Source: CAVROT01 sp963722905
GTDB lineage: Bacteria > Pseudomonadota > Alphaproteobacteria > Rhodobacterales > Rhodobacteraceae
Direction: 5' to 3'
Assembly: GCA_963722905.1 (NCBI GenBank)
Contig: CAVROT010000009.1
Span: forward strand, 1 to 64,000
DNA: 64,000 nucleotides
The first letter of the stretch is position 1; each line of letters starts with the position of its first letter. The notes under the pieces are model-generated. The model had not been told where the DNA came from. It did not search any database and saw only the letters and a program-made list of their open reading frames with translations. This document shows positions 36,124 to 44,861 of the stretch, one piece after another. A program made the translations under genes and the position numbers.

Positions 36124-36898
36124 GGTTCGGCCTCCTGTCGAAACGTCCCTGACCGTGCGCGCGCGCCGTCATCGGGCGACGCCCGCGTTTCTGGCGGATC
36201 GTACTGCCGGTTTCCACCTGACTCCATCGCAAGGGGGCAGGGCGGTCCGGCCGATCCTTGACCTGCCGTCCTCTGCCGCGGCATGGGCCCGCCGCCCGCC
36301 CGGTCAAGTCGTGACGGTTTTCGTATCCCGCTTGGCGTCGTCGCAGAACCCTGACTCCTGACGGTTCGCATCGCGGATGCATGTGGTCAGGCGGGCGGCA
36401 TGGGCAAGCCTCCTCCGCCCGCTGCCGCGCGACGAACCGGCCCGGCCATGGCGCCGCGCCGCGCGGGTGCGGCTGGATGCCGATCCGGGCGGACGGGCAG
36501 ATGGCCCGGCTGGGCCCGCACGAAGGCCTGCCGGGCCGCCCTGCCGTCGTCCGCGATGCCGCCATCCGGTCCTGCCTCTCGACCGGGGCGCTCTTCAGGC
36601 TGCCCTTGCGGCAGACCGCGGGGATGATGGCCGCCCCGCTCCGGCCGGCGGGGCCGGACCGGTCCGTCCCCGATGTCGGCACCCCCCTTGCCGCGGACCG
36701 AAGACCCCGGCCGTCCGGATCCCGTACCGGCGCGTCGATCCACGCTCATGGCCTTACCTGACCCGACCCATCGCGATGGCCGGGCCGGCCGGCCACCCGC
36801 ATCCGTCCCGATGCGACTCTGCCGGCCTGCCCCAAGTCGTGCGGTCCCTCCGATGACCTGTCCGTCCGAACCGATCCGCAGCCGGCGCCGCGGGCAGG
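36124..36898. other. Intergenic region holding a transposase remnant
   Basis: This 775-base gap between matB and a membrane protein holds an IS5-type remnant (listed separately) in its middle. The left 350 bases include the matB promoter region. Outside the remnant nothing coding is supported. Confidence 0.5.
36478..36790 (+). pseudogene. IS5-family transposase fragment
   Basis: On the plus strand the N-terminal third of an IS5-type transposase can be followed in pieces. RLDADPGGRAD in one frame is followed by GPHEGLPGRPAVVRDAAIRS, CLSTGALFRLPLRQTAGMM and GPDRSVPDVGT in the next. The homology then continues as CRGPKTPAVRIPYRRVDP in the first frame. These match the order WFDP, GRPxxYSDAAIQ, LFxxPLRQTxG, CRRQKTLxVxIPYR of the family. 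Only about 310 bases remain, with two frameshifts and no catalytic residues. It differs clearly from the remnant at the left edge and has the opposite orientation. Confidence 0.7.
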
Positions 36899-37723
36899 TC
36901 AGACGTTCAGGATCGGCTGTCCCGCCTGCGCGGCCTGCATTGCAGCCAGCGTCAGGGCCGACCACGCGACGGCGCCGGCGATCACGAGGAGGCTCGTCAC
37001 CGGCGCAGGCGCGACGGTCCGCAGGGCAAGCGCCATCAGCGGCAGCGCCTGCATGGCGTGGAGCCCGATGAAATGCGCGATCCGCAGGTCGCCCGCCGCT
37101 AATGACCAGCCCATGAGCGGCACGAACGGCCCGTCGGCGGGGCCGACGAACGGTCCGCCGTTGGCGCCGATGGCGCCGCCGGTATAGCCCCCGAGGATGC
37201 CGCCGAGGACGAGGCCGAGACCCAGCGCCAGCAGCACCGGCTCGTCCAGCGCGCCGCGTCCCTTGAAGATCAGGGCGAGAAGGATCGCCGCCCCGATCAG
37301 CGCGGCACCCAGCACCAGCACGCCCGCGCCGCCGGCCATGACCGTCCCGCCGATCCGGTCGAAGAGCGTGTCGGCGTTGAAATGCGACCGGACGCCCCGC
37401 GAGGCCTGAATGCTCAGGAAGATCAGCTCGTAAAGGGCCGTCGCCGCCACGGCCATGGCCGGGATCCGCACCCGAAGGTCGTGGCCCAGCCCCGAGGCGG
37501 CGATGGCAAGCGCCAGCGTGCCGGTGAGGATCGCCATGCTGATCTGGAACTTCAGCGGCTTGAGCCACAGCGCCTCGCCGTCCAGAACGCGGGTATCGAG
37601 GACCAGCAACGCCAGCGTCACCGGCACGAGGGCCAGCGCGAAGGCCGTGGCCCAGCCCAGCGGCGTTTCGGTCAGGACCTCCAGCGGCGCGCGCGGAATC
37701 GTGGGGTGATGCAGTATCGTCAT
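36899..37723 (-). CDS. Conserved integral membrane protein
   Basis: A 274-residue polytopic protein with about seven hydrophobic helices (TAFALALVPVTLALLVLDTR; AILTGTLALAIAASGLGHDL; VLVLGAALIGAAILLALIF; LALGLGLVLGGILGGYTGGA). The polar segment VRSHFNADTLFDRIGG and the motif IAHFIGLHAMQALPLMA are conserved-looking. GGAG lies 9 bases before the ATG. No function can be given. It diverges from the Crp-like regulator gene with 71 bases between starts, so it is a likely target of that regulator. Confidence 0.75.
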   Translation of the reverse strand: MTILHHPTIPRAPLEVLTETPLGWATAFALALVPVTLALLVLDTRVLDGEALWLKPLKFQISMAILTGTLALAIAASGLGHDLRVRIPAMAVAATALYELIFLSIQASRGVRSHFNADTLFDRIGGTVMAGGAGVLVLGAALIGAAILLALIFKGRGALDEPVLLALGLGLVLGGILGGYTGGAIGANGGPFVGPADGPFVPLMGWSLAAGDLRIAHFIGLHAMQALPLMALALRTVAPAPVTSLLVIAGAVAWSALTLAAMQAAQAGQPILNV

Positions 37724-37794
37724 TTCAGCGGTCTCCGGTCAGAATGCGCGTGCGACGCGAACGCACGAAGGCGGGCAGGATTGGAAATGCACCG

Positions 37795-38397
37795 ATGACC
37801 GACGGACTTGCCGATGCGCTGCGCGCGGCCCTGACGGTCCGCGCCGCGCCTCTGGTGCCGGCCGACCGGGCGGTGGAGCGGCTGTTGAAGCATTGTCGGA
37901 CCCGCAGCCTCGGCAAGGGCGGGGTCGCGCTGGAGGCGGGCACGGTTGCGGCCGAGGTGCTGTTCGTCGGACCGGGCCTCCTGCGGATGGTGACCGAGGA
38001 TCCCGACACCGGATCGGCGCGGACGGCCCAGTTCTTCGACGAGGGGCAGGCGATCACCGATCCGGTCTCCTTCATGACCGGAGCGCGGACCGAGCAGCGG
38101 ATCGAGGCGGTCGAACCGACGCGGATCCTTGGGATCCCCAAGGGCCCGCTTCTGGCCGCCTACGACGAGGATCATGCCATCGAACGGTTCGGGAGGCTCC
38201 TTGTCGAGGAGGCGCTGATCGGGACGCAGCGACGGGCCTCGCGGCTGCTGAACCTCTCGGTCGAGGAGCGGTACGAGACGTTCCTGCGCACCCGCCCCGA
38301 GGTCGCGCGTCGCCTGCCGCAGTACCTCATCGCGTCCTACCTCGGCGTGACGCCCGAGGCGCTGAGCCGGGTGCGCGCCCGGCGGGCCAAGCGCTAG
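37795..38397 (+). CDS. Small Crp/Fnr-type regulator with cyclic-nucleotide-binding fold
   Basis: A 200-residue protein. The N-terminal part resembles a Crp/Fnr sensor barrel (RSLGKGGVALEAGTVAAEVL, GLLRMVTEDPDTGSARTAQF, DEGQAITDPVSFMTG). A long helix follows, and then a short HTH-like end PQYLIASYLGVTPEALSRVR with basic tail ARRAKR. No N-terminal Fe-S cysteines are present, so it is not an oxygen-sensing Fnr. The ATG at 37795 is chosen because GGA lies about 10 bases upstream and the preceding in-frame codons look non-coding. It converges with the epimerase gene one base away. It probably regulates the adjacent membrane-protein genes. Confidence 0.75.
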   Translation: MTDGLADALRAALTVRAAPLVPADRAVERLLKHCRTRSLGKGGVALEAGTVAAEVLFVGPGLLRMVTEDPDTGSARTAQFFDEGQAITDPVSFMTGARTEQRIEAVEPTRILGIPKGPLLAAYDEDHAIERFGRLLVEEALIGTQRRASRLLNLSVEERYETFLRTRPEVARRLPQYLIASYLGVTPEALSRVRARRAKR

Positions 38398-38398
38398 A

Positions 38399-39367
38399 TC
38401 AGGCCGCATCGCGCTGCCCTCCGGCCGCGCCGCCCCAGGCGACGAGCGTCTCGTGCAGGGCCGCGTCCCAGGGCGTCGCGGCATCGGCGAAGGTCGCCGC
38501 CCAGTCCGAGGCGTCCATGTGGAACGGCGCCTCGAACTGATAGGACATCTCGGCCACCTCGCGCATGAGGGGCGACACGAACGACAGCCCCCGGAGCAGG
38601 GCGCGCGGCATCCGGCGGATGCGTGGCGGGGGCAATCCGGCAATCCGGGCGGCATGGTCGAACACCTCCCGCGGGGTCCGGTCCTGCGGCGACGGGACGT
38701 GCCACGCCCGGCCCCAGGCTGCCGGTTCGGCCCCTGCGCGGACGAGGGCGCGGGCGAAGTCGGGCAGATAGGTGAACGTGTGCGGCGCGTCCGGGTCGCC
38801 GATCCAGTCGATCGGCTTGCCGGCCAGAAGCGGCGGCCACACCCGGTCGCCCAGCGCCGACGTGCCCATGTCCGGCCCGAAGAGGTCGGAGGCACGCAGG
38901 GCGGTGGCGCGGACCTCGCCCCGCGCATGGGCGTCGAAGAGGTCTTTCGACATCGCGGCGCGGACGCGGCCCTTGCGGGTGGTCGCCGTCTGGGCGTCGC
39001 CGTCGCGCAGCGTGCCCGCCCGGCCGTATCCGTAGAGGTTCTCGACCGAGACCAGCACCGCTCCGGTGGCGGCCGCACCGCGTATCGCGGCCTGCTGCAG
39101 GGCCGGGAACTCCTGTACCCAACGGGTGTAGGCCGGTGCCGCGGCGAAGGTGACCGTGGCGGCGCCGTCGCAGACCGCGACGGTGCGGGCGATGTCCGAG
39201 GCATCGGCGATGCACGCCTCGGCCCCAGGGACCGCCGTTCCGGAGCGTGAGGCGACGCGGACCGACGTGCCGGGATGGCGCAGAAGCTCGGCCGCGACGG
39301 CACGTCCGACGGGGCCAGCGCCCAGGACGACGTGCAGGCCGGGTGCAACGGGGGAGGCGCCGCTCAT
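38399..39367 (-). CDS. NAD-dependent epimerase/dehydratase-like protein
   Basis: A 322-residue extended short-chain dehydrogenase. The NAD loop is HVVLGAGPVGRAVAAELLRH, and SVENLYGYGRAG holds the Tyr of the catalytic region, although the lysine spacing (YxxxK) is not canonical. The C-terminal part carries the family-like RALLRGLSFVSPLMREVAEM. It overlaps the upstream membrane-protein gene by four bases, so the two are coupled. The substrate is unknown. In many proteobacteria such a protein accompanies a small Crp-like regulator, as it does here. Confidence 0.8.
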   Translation of the reverse strand: MSGASPVAPGLHVVLGAGPVGRAVAAELLRHPGTSVRVASRSGTAVPGAEACIADASDIARTVAVCDGAATVTFAAAPAYTRWVQEFPALQQAAIRGAAATGAVLVSVENLYGYGRAGTLRDGDAQTATTRKGRVRAAMSKDLFDAHARGEVRATALRASDLFGPDMGTSALGDRVWPPLLAGKPIDWIGDPDAPHTFTYLPDFARALVRAGAEPAAWGRAWHVPSPQDRTPREVFDHAARIAGLPPPRIRRMPRALLRGLSFVSPLMREVAEMSYQFEAPFHMDASDWAATFADAATPWDAALHETLVAWGGAAGGQRDAA

Positions 39368-40092
39368 CGACCCGCCCCCCGCCAGAGCCACACCGCCAGG
39401 GTTGCGGTCCAGAGTTGCCAGACGATGCCCGAGAGCGTCAGCAGGATCGCGCTTTGCAGACCCAGCACCGAAGGAAGCGTGCTGAAGAGGCCCAGAGCCG
39501 CGATCATGCCGAAGATTCCGACGGTCCGCGCCCCGCGCCGCAGCAGCGCGACCGACAGCAGAACGGTCCAGACGCCGGCGAAGAGGCCGACGCCCATGAG
39601 CTCGCCCACGCCGCCAGCATAGGCGTTGAACGCGTCGAAGGTGATCGAGATCGCCGACCGCGCAGCCTCGGTCGTCTCTGGCGCGACCCAGGCGGCCGCC
39701 AGAACCGGCATCACGAAGAGCCAGCGCACGATGCCCAGCGCCTTGGCGATACCCGCCAGGATGCCGAAGGCCGTCGCCGTGCCGCCGAGGACGCCGCCAA
39801 GGTTCAGCGCGAGGTGCAGCGACACCGCCAGCGGAACCAGCAGGATGGCGTGGATGAGGTAGAGGGAATAGCCCGTGAAGACGAAACCGAACTGCTCCAG
39901 CATCAAAGGCAGCATCTGCGACGCCGGCAGGTCCAGCGAGGCGGGCCAGTTGATAGAGGGGGCCAGCACGAAGAACGCGCCCCACATTCCGCAGAACTGC
40001 GCCATCAAAAGGACGGCTGCGATGCGGGGCGCGCCCTCGGCGGGCCGGGCGGCGGCCCTGAGCCCCGGCGGGGCGGTATCGGTAAAGGTCAT
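39364..40092 (-). CDS. Conserved membrane protein (DUF4386-like)
   Basis: A 242-residue protein with six or seven helices, including AAVLLMAQFCGMWGAFFVLA, LYLIHAILLVPLAVSLHLAL and GVGLFAGVWTVLLSVALLRR. The ATG at 40092 is chosen because GGAG lies 8 bases before it; another in-frame ATG sits four codons upstream. It resembles DUF4386-type proteins in helix pattern, but this assignment is tentative. It overlaps the epimerase gene by four bases. An Fnr-type palindrome lies 79 bases upstream of its start. Confidence 0.65.
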   Translation of the reverse strand: MTFTDTAPPGLRAAARPAEGAPRIAAVLLMAQFCGMWGAFFVLAPSINWPASLDLPASQMLPLMLEQFGFVFTGYSLYLIHAILLVPLAVSLHLALNLGGVLGGTATAFGILAGIAKALGIVRWLFVMPVLAAAWVAPETTEAARSAISITFDAFNAYAGGVGELMGVGLFAGVWTVLLSVALLRRGARTVGIFGMIAALGLFSTLPSVLGLQSAILLTLSGIVWQLWTATLAVWLWRGAGR

Positions 40093-40438
40093 CGCGATCT
40101 CCATCTGTTCGCGGCGGCGGAATCGCGCGCCTGATGCGATCCGTTATCGGCGGGGTCGCCGCCCGTTACATTGATCGCGGTCAAGAAGGCGCACCGCGGC
40201 AGCCGTCCCGCCGGGCGCCGCGTCCGGGCGCGGAGCGGGGCATGCCGCCGCCGCGCCCTGAACCCGTCGAAAGGACCGGCCGGTCCCGCCCGGCACGGCC
40301 GCTGCACGACCCGCGCGGTCGTGGCGGGCGTGCTTGCCGTCGGCCCGCGGTGGACGGCATTGCCCGTGCGGTGCATGTCTGCGGGGCGCAGATCGCCCGC
40401 GCCATCGCGGCGACGCCGCTGATACGACGGAGCCCACG
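40093..40438. other. Intergenic region between divergent genes
   Basis: This 346-base gap lies between the DUF4386-like gene (minus) and the class V aminotransferase (plus). It holds the Fnr-type box at 40171-40184. GGAG near 40429 is the ribosome site for the aminotransferase. Nothing coding is supported. Confidence 0.5.
40171..40184. promoter_or_regulatory. Fnr/Dnr-type box
   Basis: TTGATCGCGGTCAA matches the Fnr/Dnr consensus TTGAT-N4-ATCAA with one mismatch (G for A). It is centred about 85 bases upstream of the DUF4386-like gene start and 261 bases upstream of the aminotransferase start. The family of sites is bound by Crp/Fnr-superfamily factors that sense oxygen or nitric oxide, and such a factor is encoded 2 kb away. 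Confidence 0.5.
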
Positions 40439-41755
40439 ATGTTCGAGCCTGCCCTCCACGCCCGCATCCGCGACAGCTTTGCCCTGGTCGACGCCGACCC
40501 GGACGGCACGCCGCGCGTCTTTTTCGAGAATGCGGGCGGGGCGCTGACGCTGAACCGTGTGGTCGAGACCTCTGCCCGGCACGCCGCGATCCCCGACAAC
40601 CAGGGCCGCGACAACCCGATGTCGCAAGAACTCGTCCGCATCATCGACAGGGCGCGGGCGGACGTGCGCACCCTCTTCAACGCGCCGGACGGCGATGTCT
40701 TCATGGGCGAGAGCGGGACCGAGCTTCTGTTCCGGCTGATCATGAACGCCTGCCTCGGGACCGCGCCCGGTACCGTCCTCGGCTCGACCTTCGAGCATCC
40801 GGCCTCCCGGTCGGCCTGCACCCGCTGGGCGAAGGTCGCGGGCCACGCCTACGTGCAGGTGCCCCATGACGACGCGACCGGCCTCGTCACTGCCGCCGCC
40901 TACCGCGCGCATCTGACGCCGGACGTGCGGGTCGCCACGATCCTGCACACCTCGCCCGTCACCGGCATGACGGTCGACCTGCCCGCCATCGCCGCCGCCA
41001 TCCGAGCGGCGGCGCCCGAGGCGTTCATCGTCGTGGACGGCATCCAGCACGCCAGCCACGGCGGCATCGACGTGAACGCGGCGGGCGTCGATGGCTACGT
41101 GATCTCGCCCTACAAGGTCTTCTCGCGCCACGGCTACGGCGTGGCCTGGACGTCGCCGCGGCTGAATGCGCTGGCGCACGATGCGCTGATGGGTGGGCCG
41201 GACGGCAACTGGGAGCTGGGGACGCGCGACACCGGCGCCTATGCCACGATGTCCGACGTGGTGGGCTACCTGCGCTGGCTGGGCCGGGCGGCGGGCGCGG
41301 CCGGGGATGACGGCCCCCGCGCCCAGATCGAAGCGGCCGCTGCGGCGATTTACGACCACGAGGCGGCGCTCTGCCGCGCGATGCTGCACGGCACGGGCAA
41401 CCTGCGCGGCCTGGCCGACACGCCGGGCGTCACGGTCATCGGCGGTTCGGATAACCCCGCGCGCGAGGGGCTGGTGTCGTTCGCCCTGGACGGGATGGCG
41501 GCGGGCGACGTGGTCGCCGCGCTGCGCGACCGGGGCGTGCGCACCCATCTGCGCAAGGCCGACCACTATTCCGGCAACATCCTCGACCCCCTCGGCCTGC
41601 CGGGCTGCGTGCGGGTGTCGATGTGCCACTACAACAGCGTCGAGGAGGTCGCCGCCTTCCTGGCCGCGATGCGCGAGATCGCGCCGGACCGGGCGGCAGG
41701 GCGGGCCGACCCTGGTCCGGGCCCCGCAGAACGAGGGCGCGGTCCGCGACCTTGA
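40439..41755 (+). CDS. Class V aminotransferase (cysteine desulfurase/selenocysteine lyase-like)
   Basis: A 438-residue PLP enzyme of fold type I. The PLP lysine is Lys226 in YVISPYKVFSRHGYG. Asp200 in AFIVVDGIQHASHGGID is the residue facing the pyridine nitrogen. The N-terminus RVFFENAGGALTLNR is the typical active-site strand, and VRVSMCHYNSVEEVAAFL is the usual C-terminal end. GGAG lies about 7 bases before the ATG. Members of this subgroup are often called cysteine desulfurase-like but many have other roles. No Fe-S assembly genes are near, so an isolated metabolic role is likely. A polar tail rich in Pro/Gly/Arg follows residue 420. Confidence 0.85.
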   Translation: MFEPALHARIRDSFALVDADPDGTPRVFFENAGGALTLNRVVETSARHAAIPDNQGRDNPMSQELVRIIDRARADVRTLFNAPDGDVFMGESGTELLFRLIMNACLGTAPGTVLGSTFEHPASRSACTRWAKVAGHAYVQVPHDDATGLVTAAAYRAHLTPDVRVATILHTSPVTGMTVDLPAIAAAIRAAAPEAFIVVDGIQHASHGGIDVNAAGVDGYVISPYKVFSRHGYGVAWTSPRLNALAHDALMGGPDGNWELGTRDTGAYATMSDVVGYLRWLGRAAGAAGDDGPRAQIEAAAAAIYDHEAALCRAMLHGTGNLRGLADTPGVTVIGGSDNPAREGLVSFALDGMAAGDVVAALRDRGVRTHLRKADHYSGNILDPLGLPGCVRVSMCHYNSVEEVAAFLAAMREIAPDRAAGRADPGPGPAERGRGPRP

Positions 41756-41837
41756 CTGCGGCCCGTGGCGCGCTTCCTCAGCCGGGGAGAGCTCCGACAG
41801 GGGCGTCGCCCTCCGATTCCGCAGCCCGGAGCATCGC

Positions 41838-42812
41838 ATGACGACCCGTCGAACCGTTCTCATGTCGGCGCCTGCGCTTCTTGCCCTCGGCCGGCCGGCC
41901 GGCGCCCGCACGGTCGAACAAGCCGCGCGGGACCTCGGACAGCTTCACGCCGTCAGCGTCTCGATCTCGGGCACCGAGGTCCTCGGCATTGCGCGAGGGG
42001 GACCGGGTCTGGACCGGGTGGCGAACGTGAAGTCGGTGTCGAAGACGCTGCTGGCGCTTCTGACCGGGATCGCCATCGGGCGCGGCGTAATCGAGGGGCC
42101 CGACCAGCGCGTTCTGCCGCTGTTGGGGCGCCCGCCCGCCGGGGACGCGCGGGACGGACTGACCGTGGGCGACCTGCTGTCGATGCGGGCGGGGCTGCAA
42201 AGCACGTCGGGCGCCCGCTACGGCCCGTGGATCGCGTCGCCCGACTGGGTCGGCGCGGTGCTGGAAGGCGACCTTGTCGCGCGTCCGGGCGGACGGTTCA
42301 TCTACTCCACAGGCGGCTGGCACGTCCTTGGTGCGGTCCTGTCGCGCGCTGCGGGCGACGATCTGCTGACCCTCGCGCGGAATTGGCTGGGCGGGCCGCT
42401 CGGGATCGACTTCGCCCCGTGGGCGCGGGATCCGCAAGGCCGCTATCTGGGCGGCAACGAGATGGCGCTCAGCCCGCGCGCGCTGCGCCGGATCGGCGAG
42501 ACGGTGCTGGCAGGCGGCCGCTGGAACGGCGCGCAGGTCGTCCCCGAGGAGTGGATCGACGCCTCGTGGCAGGCGCGGGCGCGGTCGCCCTGGTCCGGCG
42601 ACGCCTATGGCTACGGGTGGTTCCTGACCCGGTTCGCCGGTCGGGACGCGGCCTACGGCCGGGGCTATGGCGGACAGATGCTGGTCGTCTTGCCGGCGCG
42701 CGAGATGGTCATCGCGATCACCTCCGATCCGACGCTGCCGGCACGCTCGGGCGGCTATTTCTCGGATCTGCGCGGCCTGGTCGACCGGATCGTGGAAGAG
42801 GCCGAGGTCTGA
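41838..42812 (+). CDS. Serine hydrolase (class C beta-lactamase/esterase fold)
   Basis: A 324-residue secreted hydrolase. The N-terminal RRTVLMSAPALLALGRPAGA is a twin-arginine-like or Sec signal. The nucleophile motif SxxK is S66-V-S-K69. The Tyr motif is FIYSTGGWHVLGAVLSRAAG, and GYGWFLTRF plus GRGYGGQMLVV hold the third region. GGAG lies 8 bases before the ATG. It belongs to the large beta-lactamase-related family, which includes esterases and D-amino-peptidases; there is no evidence for real beta-lactamase activity. It lies upstream of the ECF transporter genes on the same strand. Confidence 0.85.
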   Translation: MTTRRTVLMSAPALLALGRPAGARTVEQAARDLGQLHAVSVSISGTEVLGIARGGPGLDRVANVKSVSKTLLALLTGIAIGRGVIEGPDQRVLPLLGRPPAGDARDGLTVGDLLSMRAGLQSTSGARYGPWIASPDWVGAVLEGDLVARPGGRFIYSTGGWHVLGAVLSRAAGDDLLTLARNWLGGPLGIDFAPWARDPQGRYLGGNEMALSPRALRRIGETVLAGGRWNGAQVVPEEWIDASWQARARSPWSGDAYGYGWFLTRFAGRDAAYGRGYGGQMLVVLPAREMVIAITSDPTLPARSGGYFSDLRGLVDRIVEEAEV

Positions 42813-42890
42813 CGGTACGTTCCCGGCCGACGACCGGACGGCGCAGATGGACGGTTTCACGACCGGACACAAGGGCGGTCGTAGCCGGCC

Positions 42891-43514
42891 GTGCAAAGGA
42901 TCCCGACGGTTTTTTTTGGATCCCGTGTCGGCATGTCGCCGGGTCCCATCGCCGGACCCATAGCCTCCGGCGTGGGCACCGTCCTTGGCGGCGTGATCGC
43001 ACCGCGCACCGCCCTCGGCCCATGGGGCTTCCTGCTGGGAGCCGGCAACGCCTTCGCAGTGGCGATGACGCACATGCCGGGCCGGTCGCGCTGGTACGTG
43101 CCCTTCGCCATCGTTCTGGTGGCAAACCTCACCTGCTTCTTCCAGTGCGCCACCTACGGCATTCCGCGGGAACTGTGGTTCTCCAACTTCTTTACGGTGC
43201 AGGTGGCGCCGGTGCTCATCGCGACTCCGCAGATCCGCAACTGGGCCATCGACCGCATCCGGACGGGAGGCGTATCGGTGCCGACCTACCTCGCCTTCCC
43301 GGTCGTGTGCTTCTTCGGCTCCACCGCGGGCACGCGGATGATGTGGCTAATCGGCTTTGCCGCGACCCCCTGGCCGGCCGAGGTGTGGACCGTCATCATC
43401 GTCATCATCTTTGTCGAGAGGTCGGCCTTCGCGGCGGTCGGCGCGACGATCGCGCTGGGCGTCATGCGGGCGCTGCGCCGGCCGGCCATCGCGCGGGCCG
43501 AGATGGCGGGCTAG
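42891..43514 (+). CDS. ECF-transporter S component-like membrane protein (possibly 5'-truncated)
   Basis: A 207-residue hydrophobic protein with about five helices. Segments such as GFLLGAGNAFAVAMTHMPG, VPFAIVLVANLTCFFQCATY, SVPTYLAFPVVCFFGSTAG and WTVIIVIIFVERSAFAAVGA resemble the second to sixth helices of S components. The start is uncertain: GTG 42891 gives an odd N-terminus beside a run of eight T (42911-42918). The first helix expected for the family is missing or shortened. The following genes encode an ATPase remnant and an EcfT-like protein, which supports the S-component call. The ligand is unknown. Confidence 0.6.
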   Translation: MQRIPTVFFGSRVGMSPGPIAGPIASGVGTVLGGVIAPRTALGPWGFLLGAGNAFAVAMTHMPGRSRWYVPFAIVLVANLTCFFQCATYGIPRELWFSNFFTVQVAPVLIATPQIRNWAIDRIRTGGVSVPTYLAFPVVCFFGSTAGTRMMWLIGFAATPWPAEVWTVIIVIIFVERSAFAAVGATIALGVMRALRRPAIARAEMAG

Positions 43515-44861
43515 TGAGGATGCCCGCCGCGGAAGACATCGTCGTGCGCCTTCGCGACGTCGGGTTCCGCTACGGCGCGTCCGAGGTGCAGGCGTCGGAT
43601 GCCGTCACGCCCGACATCGGCGTTGGCGAGTTCGCGGGGCTGATCGGTCCGACGGGTGCCGGCAAGCCGACCTTCGGCCAGATGCCCGACGGGATCGTGC
43701 CGCAGTTCCACGGCGGCACCTTCCGCGGGCGCGGCACGGCCGCGGGGCACGACACCGTCGACGTGCCCACGGCGATTGCAGATGGCCCGCCGCGGGATCT
43801 GTTCTGCCGCGTGGACTTCCTCGCGCGGCATGCGGTCAGACCGCCCGACGTCACGCAGGGCGTCGCGGCCCCGGCCCGGCACATCGTCCGGCCCGGGGCC
43901 GCGCCGCCGGTCACGCTGTCGTGGATCGACACGCACCGTGCCGCGCTGTCGCGTGTGCCCGCACCCCGGGACGCGACGCCCGCGGCACCGGTGTCCGCGC
44001 GGCCTGCCCTGTCGGTGCGGGGGCTGGGGCATATCTACCCCGACGGAACGGCGGCCCTGGGCCATGTCGACCTGAACATCGCGAGGGGCGGCTTCGTCGG
44101 CATCGTCGGTCCAAAACGCGGCGAGTCGACGCTGGTCAAGCACTTGATCAAGATCCCGGTGCCCACGCGCGGCCGGGTCGAGGTGGACGGCGAGGACATT
44201 GCCGACATGTCCGTGGCCGGGGTAGCGCAGCGCATCGGCTACATGGCGCAGAACGCCCACCAGCAGCGCTTGCGGATCGGTGCGCGAGGCGGTGGCGTTC
44301 GCCCTGCGCTACCGGTCGCGCAGGCAGACCGTCCCCAAAGGAGAAATCGACCGCAAGGTCGATGCCGCCCTCGGCGCCATGGGGCTGACGCGCGTCGCGG
44401 ACCGCCATCCCGTCGCCCTGAGCCGGGGCGACCGGCTTCGCGCTGTGATCGCCGCAATTCTGCCGCTCGACCCCGAGATACCGGCCGTCGACGAACCGAC
44501 GACGGGCCAGGACTGGCAGGGCGCTCTGGCGATCCTCGACGTGCTGCGCGACCTTAACCGGCGTGGCAAGACCGTGGTGCTGTTCACCCACCACCTCTAC
44601 CTGCTGCGCGGATCCGTCGACCGGCTGGTTGTCATGAGCGAGGGCGGCGTGCGGCTGGACGGGCCGCTGCGCGACGTGCTCTGCGACGTCGCCGGTCTTG
44701 CGGCGGCAGGGCTCGCGCCGCCGCAGACGGTGCGCCTTGCGCAGGCGACGCCGGGCCTCGACCGCCTGCGTCCGATGACCGCCGCCGACATCGTGGCGAT
44801 GACGGGCGCACCCGATCCCGCCGCGTCCCTGCACCCCCGCGAACGTGGAGTCCGTGCCGGC
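43514..44861 (+). pseudogene. Two-domain ECF-type ABC ATPase, decayed
   Basis: The frame starting at GTG 43514 (or ATG 43520) begins as an ECF ATPase: Walker A reads GPTGAGKPTF with Pro for Ser, then PQFHGGTFRGRG. The region that should carry the Q-loop, signature and Walker B of the first domain is missing. A second domain starts at LSVRGLGHIYPDGTAALGH, but its Walker A is GPKRGESTLV, one residue short and without the key GK. Near 44265-44280 the frame shifts. VREAVAFALRYRSRR, ALSRGDRLRAVIAA, PAVDEPTTGQD and LFTHHLYLLRG (altered signature, Walker B and H-loop) follow in the new frame. The product cannot be a working ATPase. The EcfT gene continues in the same new frame from 44862. Confidence 0.8.

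Noticed and set aside
38399..39985. A 528-codon version of the epimerase gene with an N-terminal extension
   Set aside because: The extension overlaps the membrane-protein gene in another frame, and the natural family start is the ATG at 39367.
41765..44557. A 930-codon plus-strand frame from the serine hydrolase region into the ATPase remnant
   Set aside because: Only its part after 43514 has ABC ATPase resemblance; the rest is a shadow of the serine hydrolase and S-component genes.
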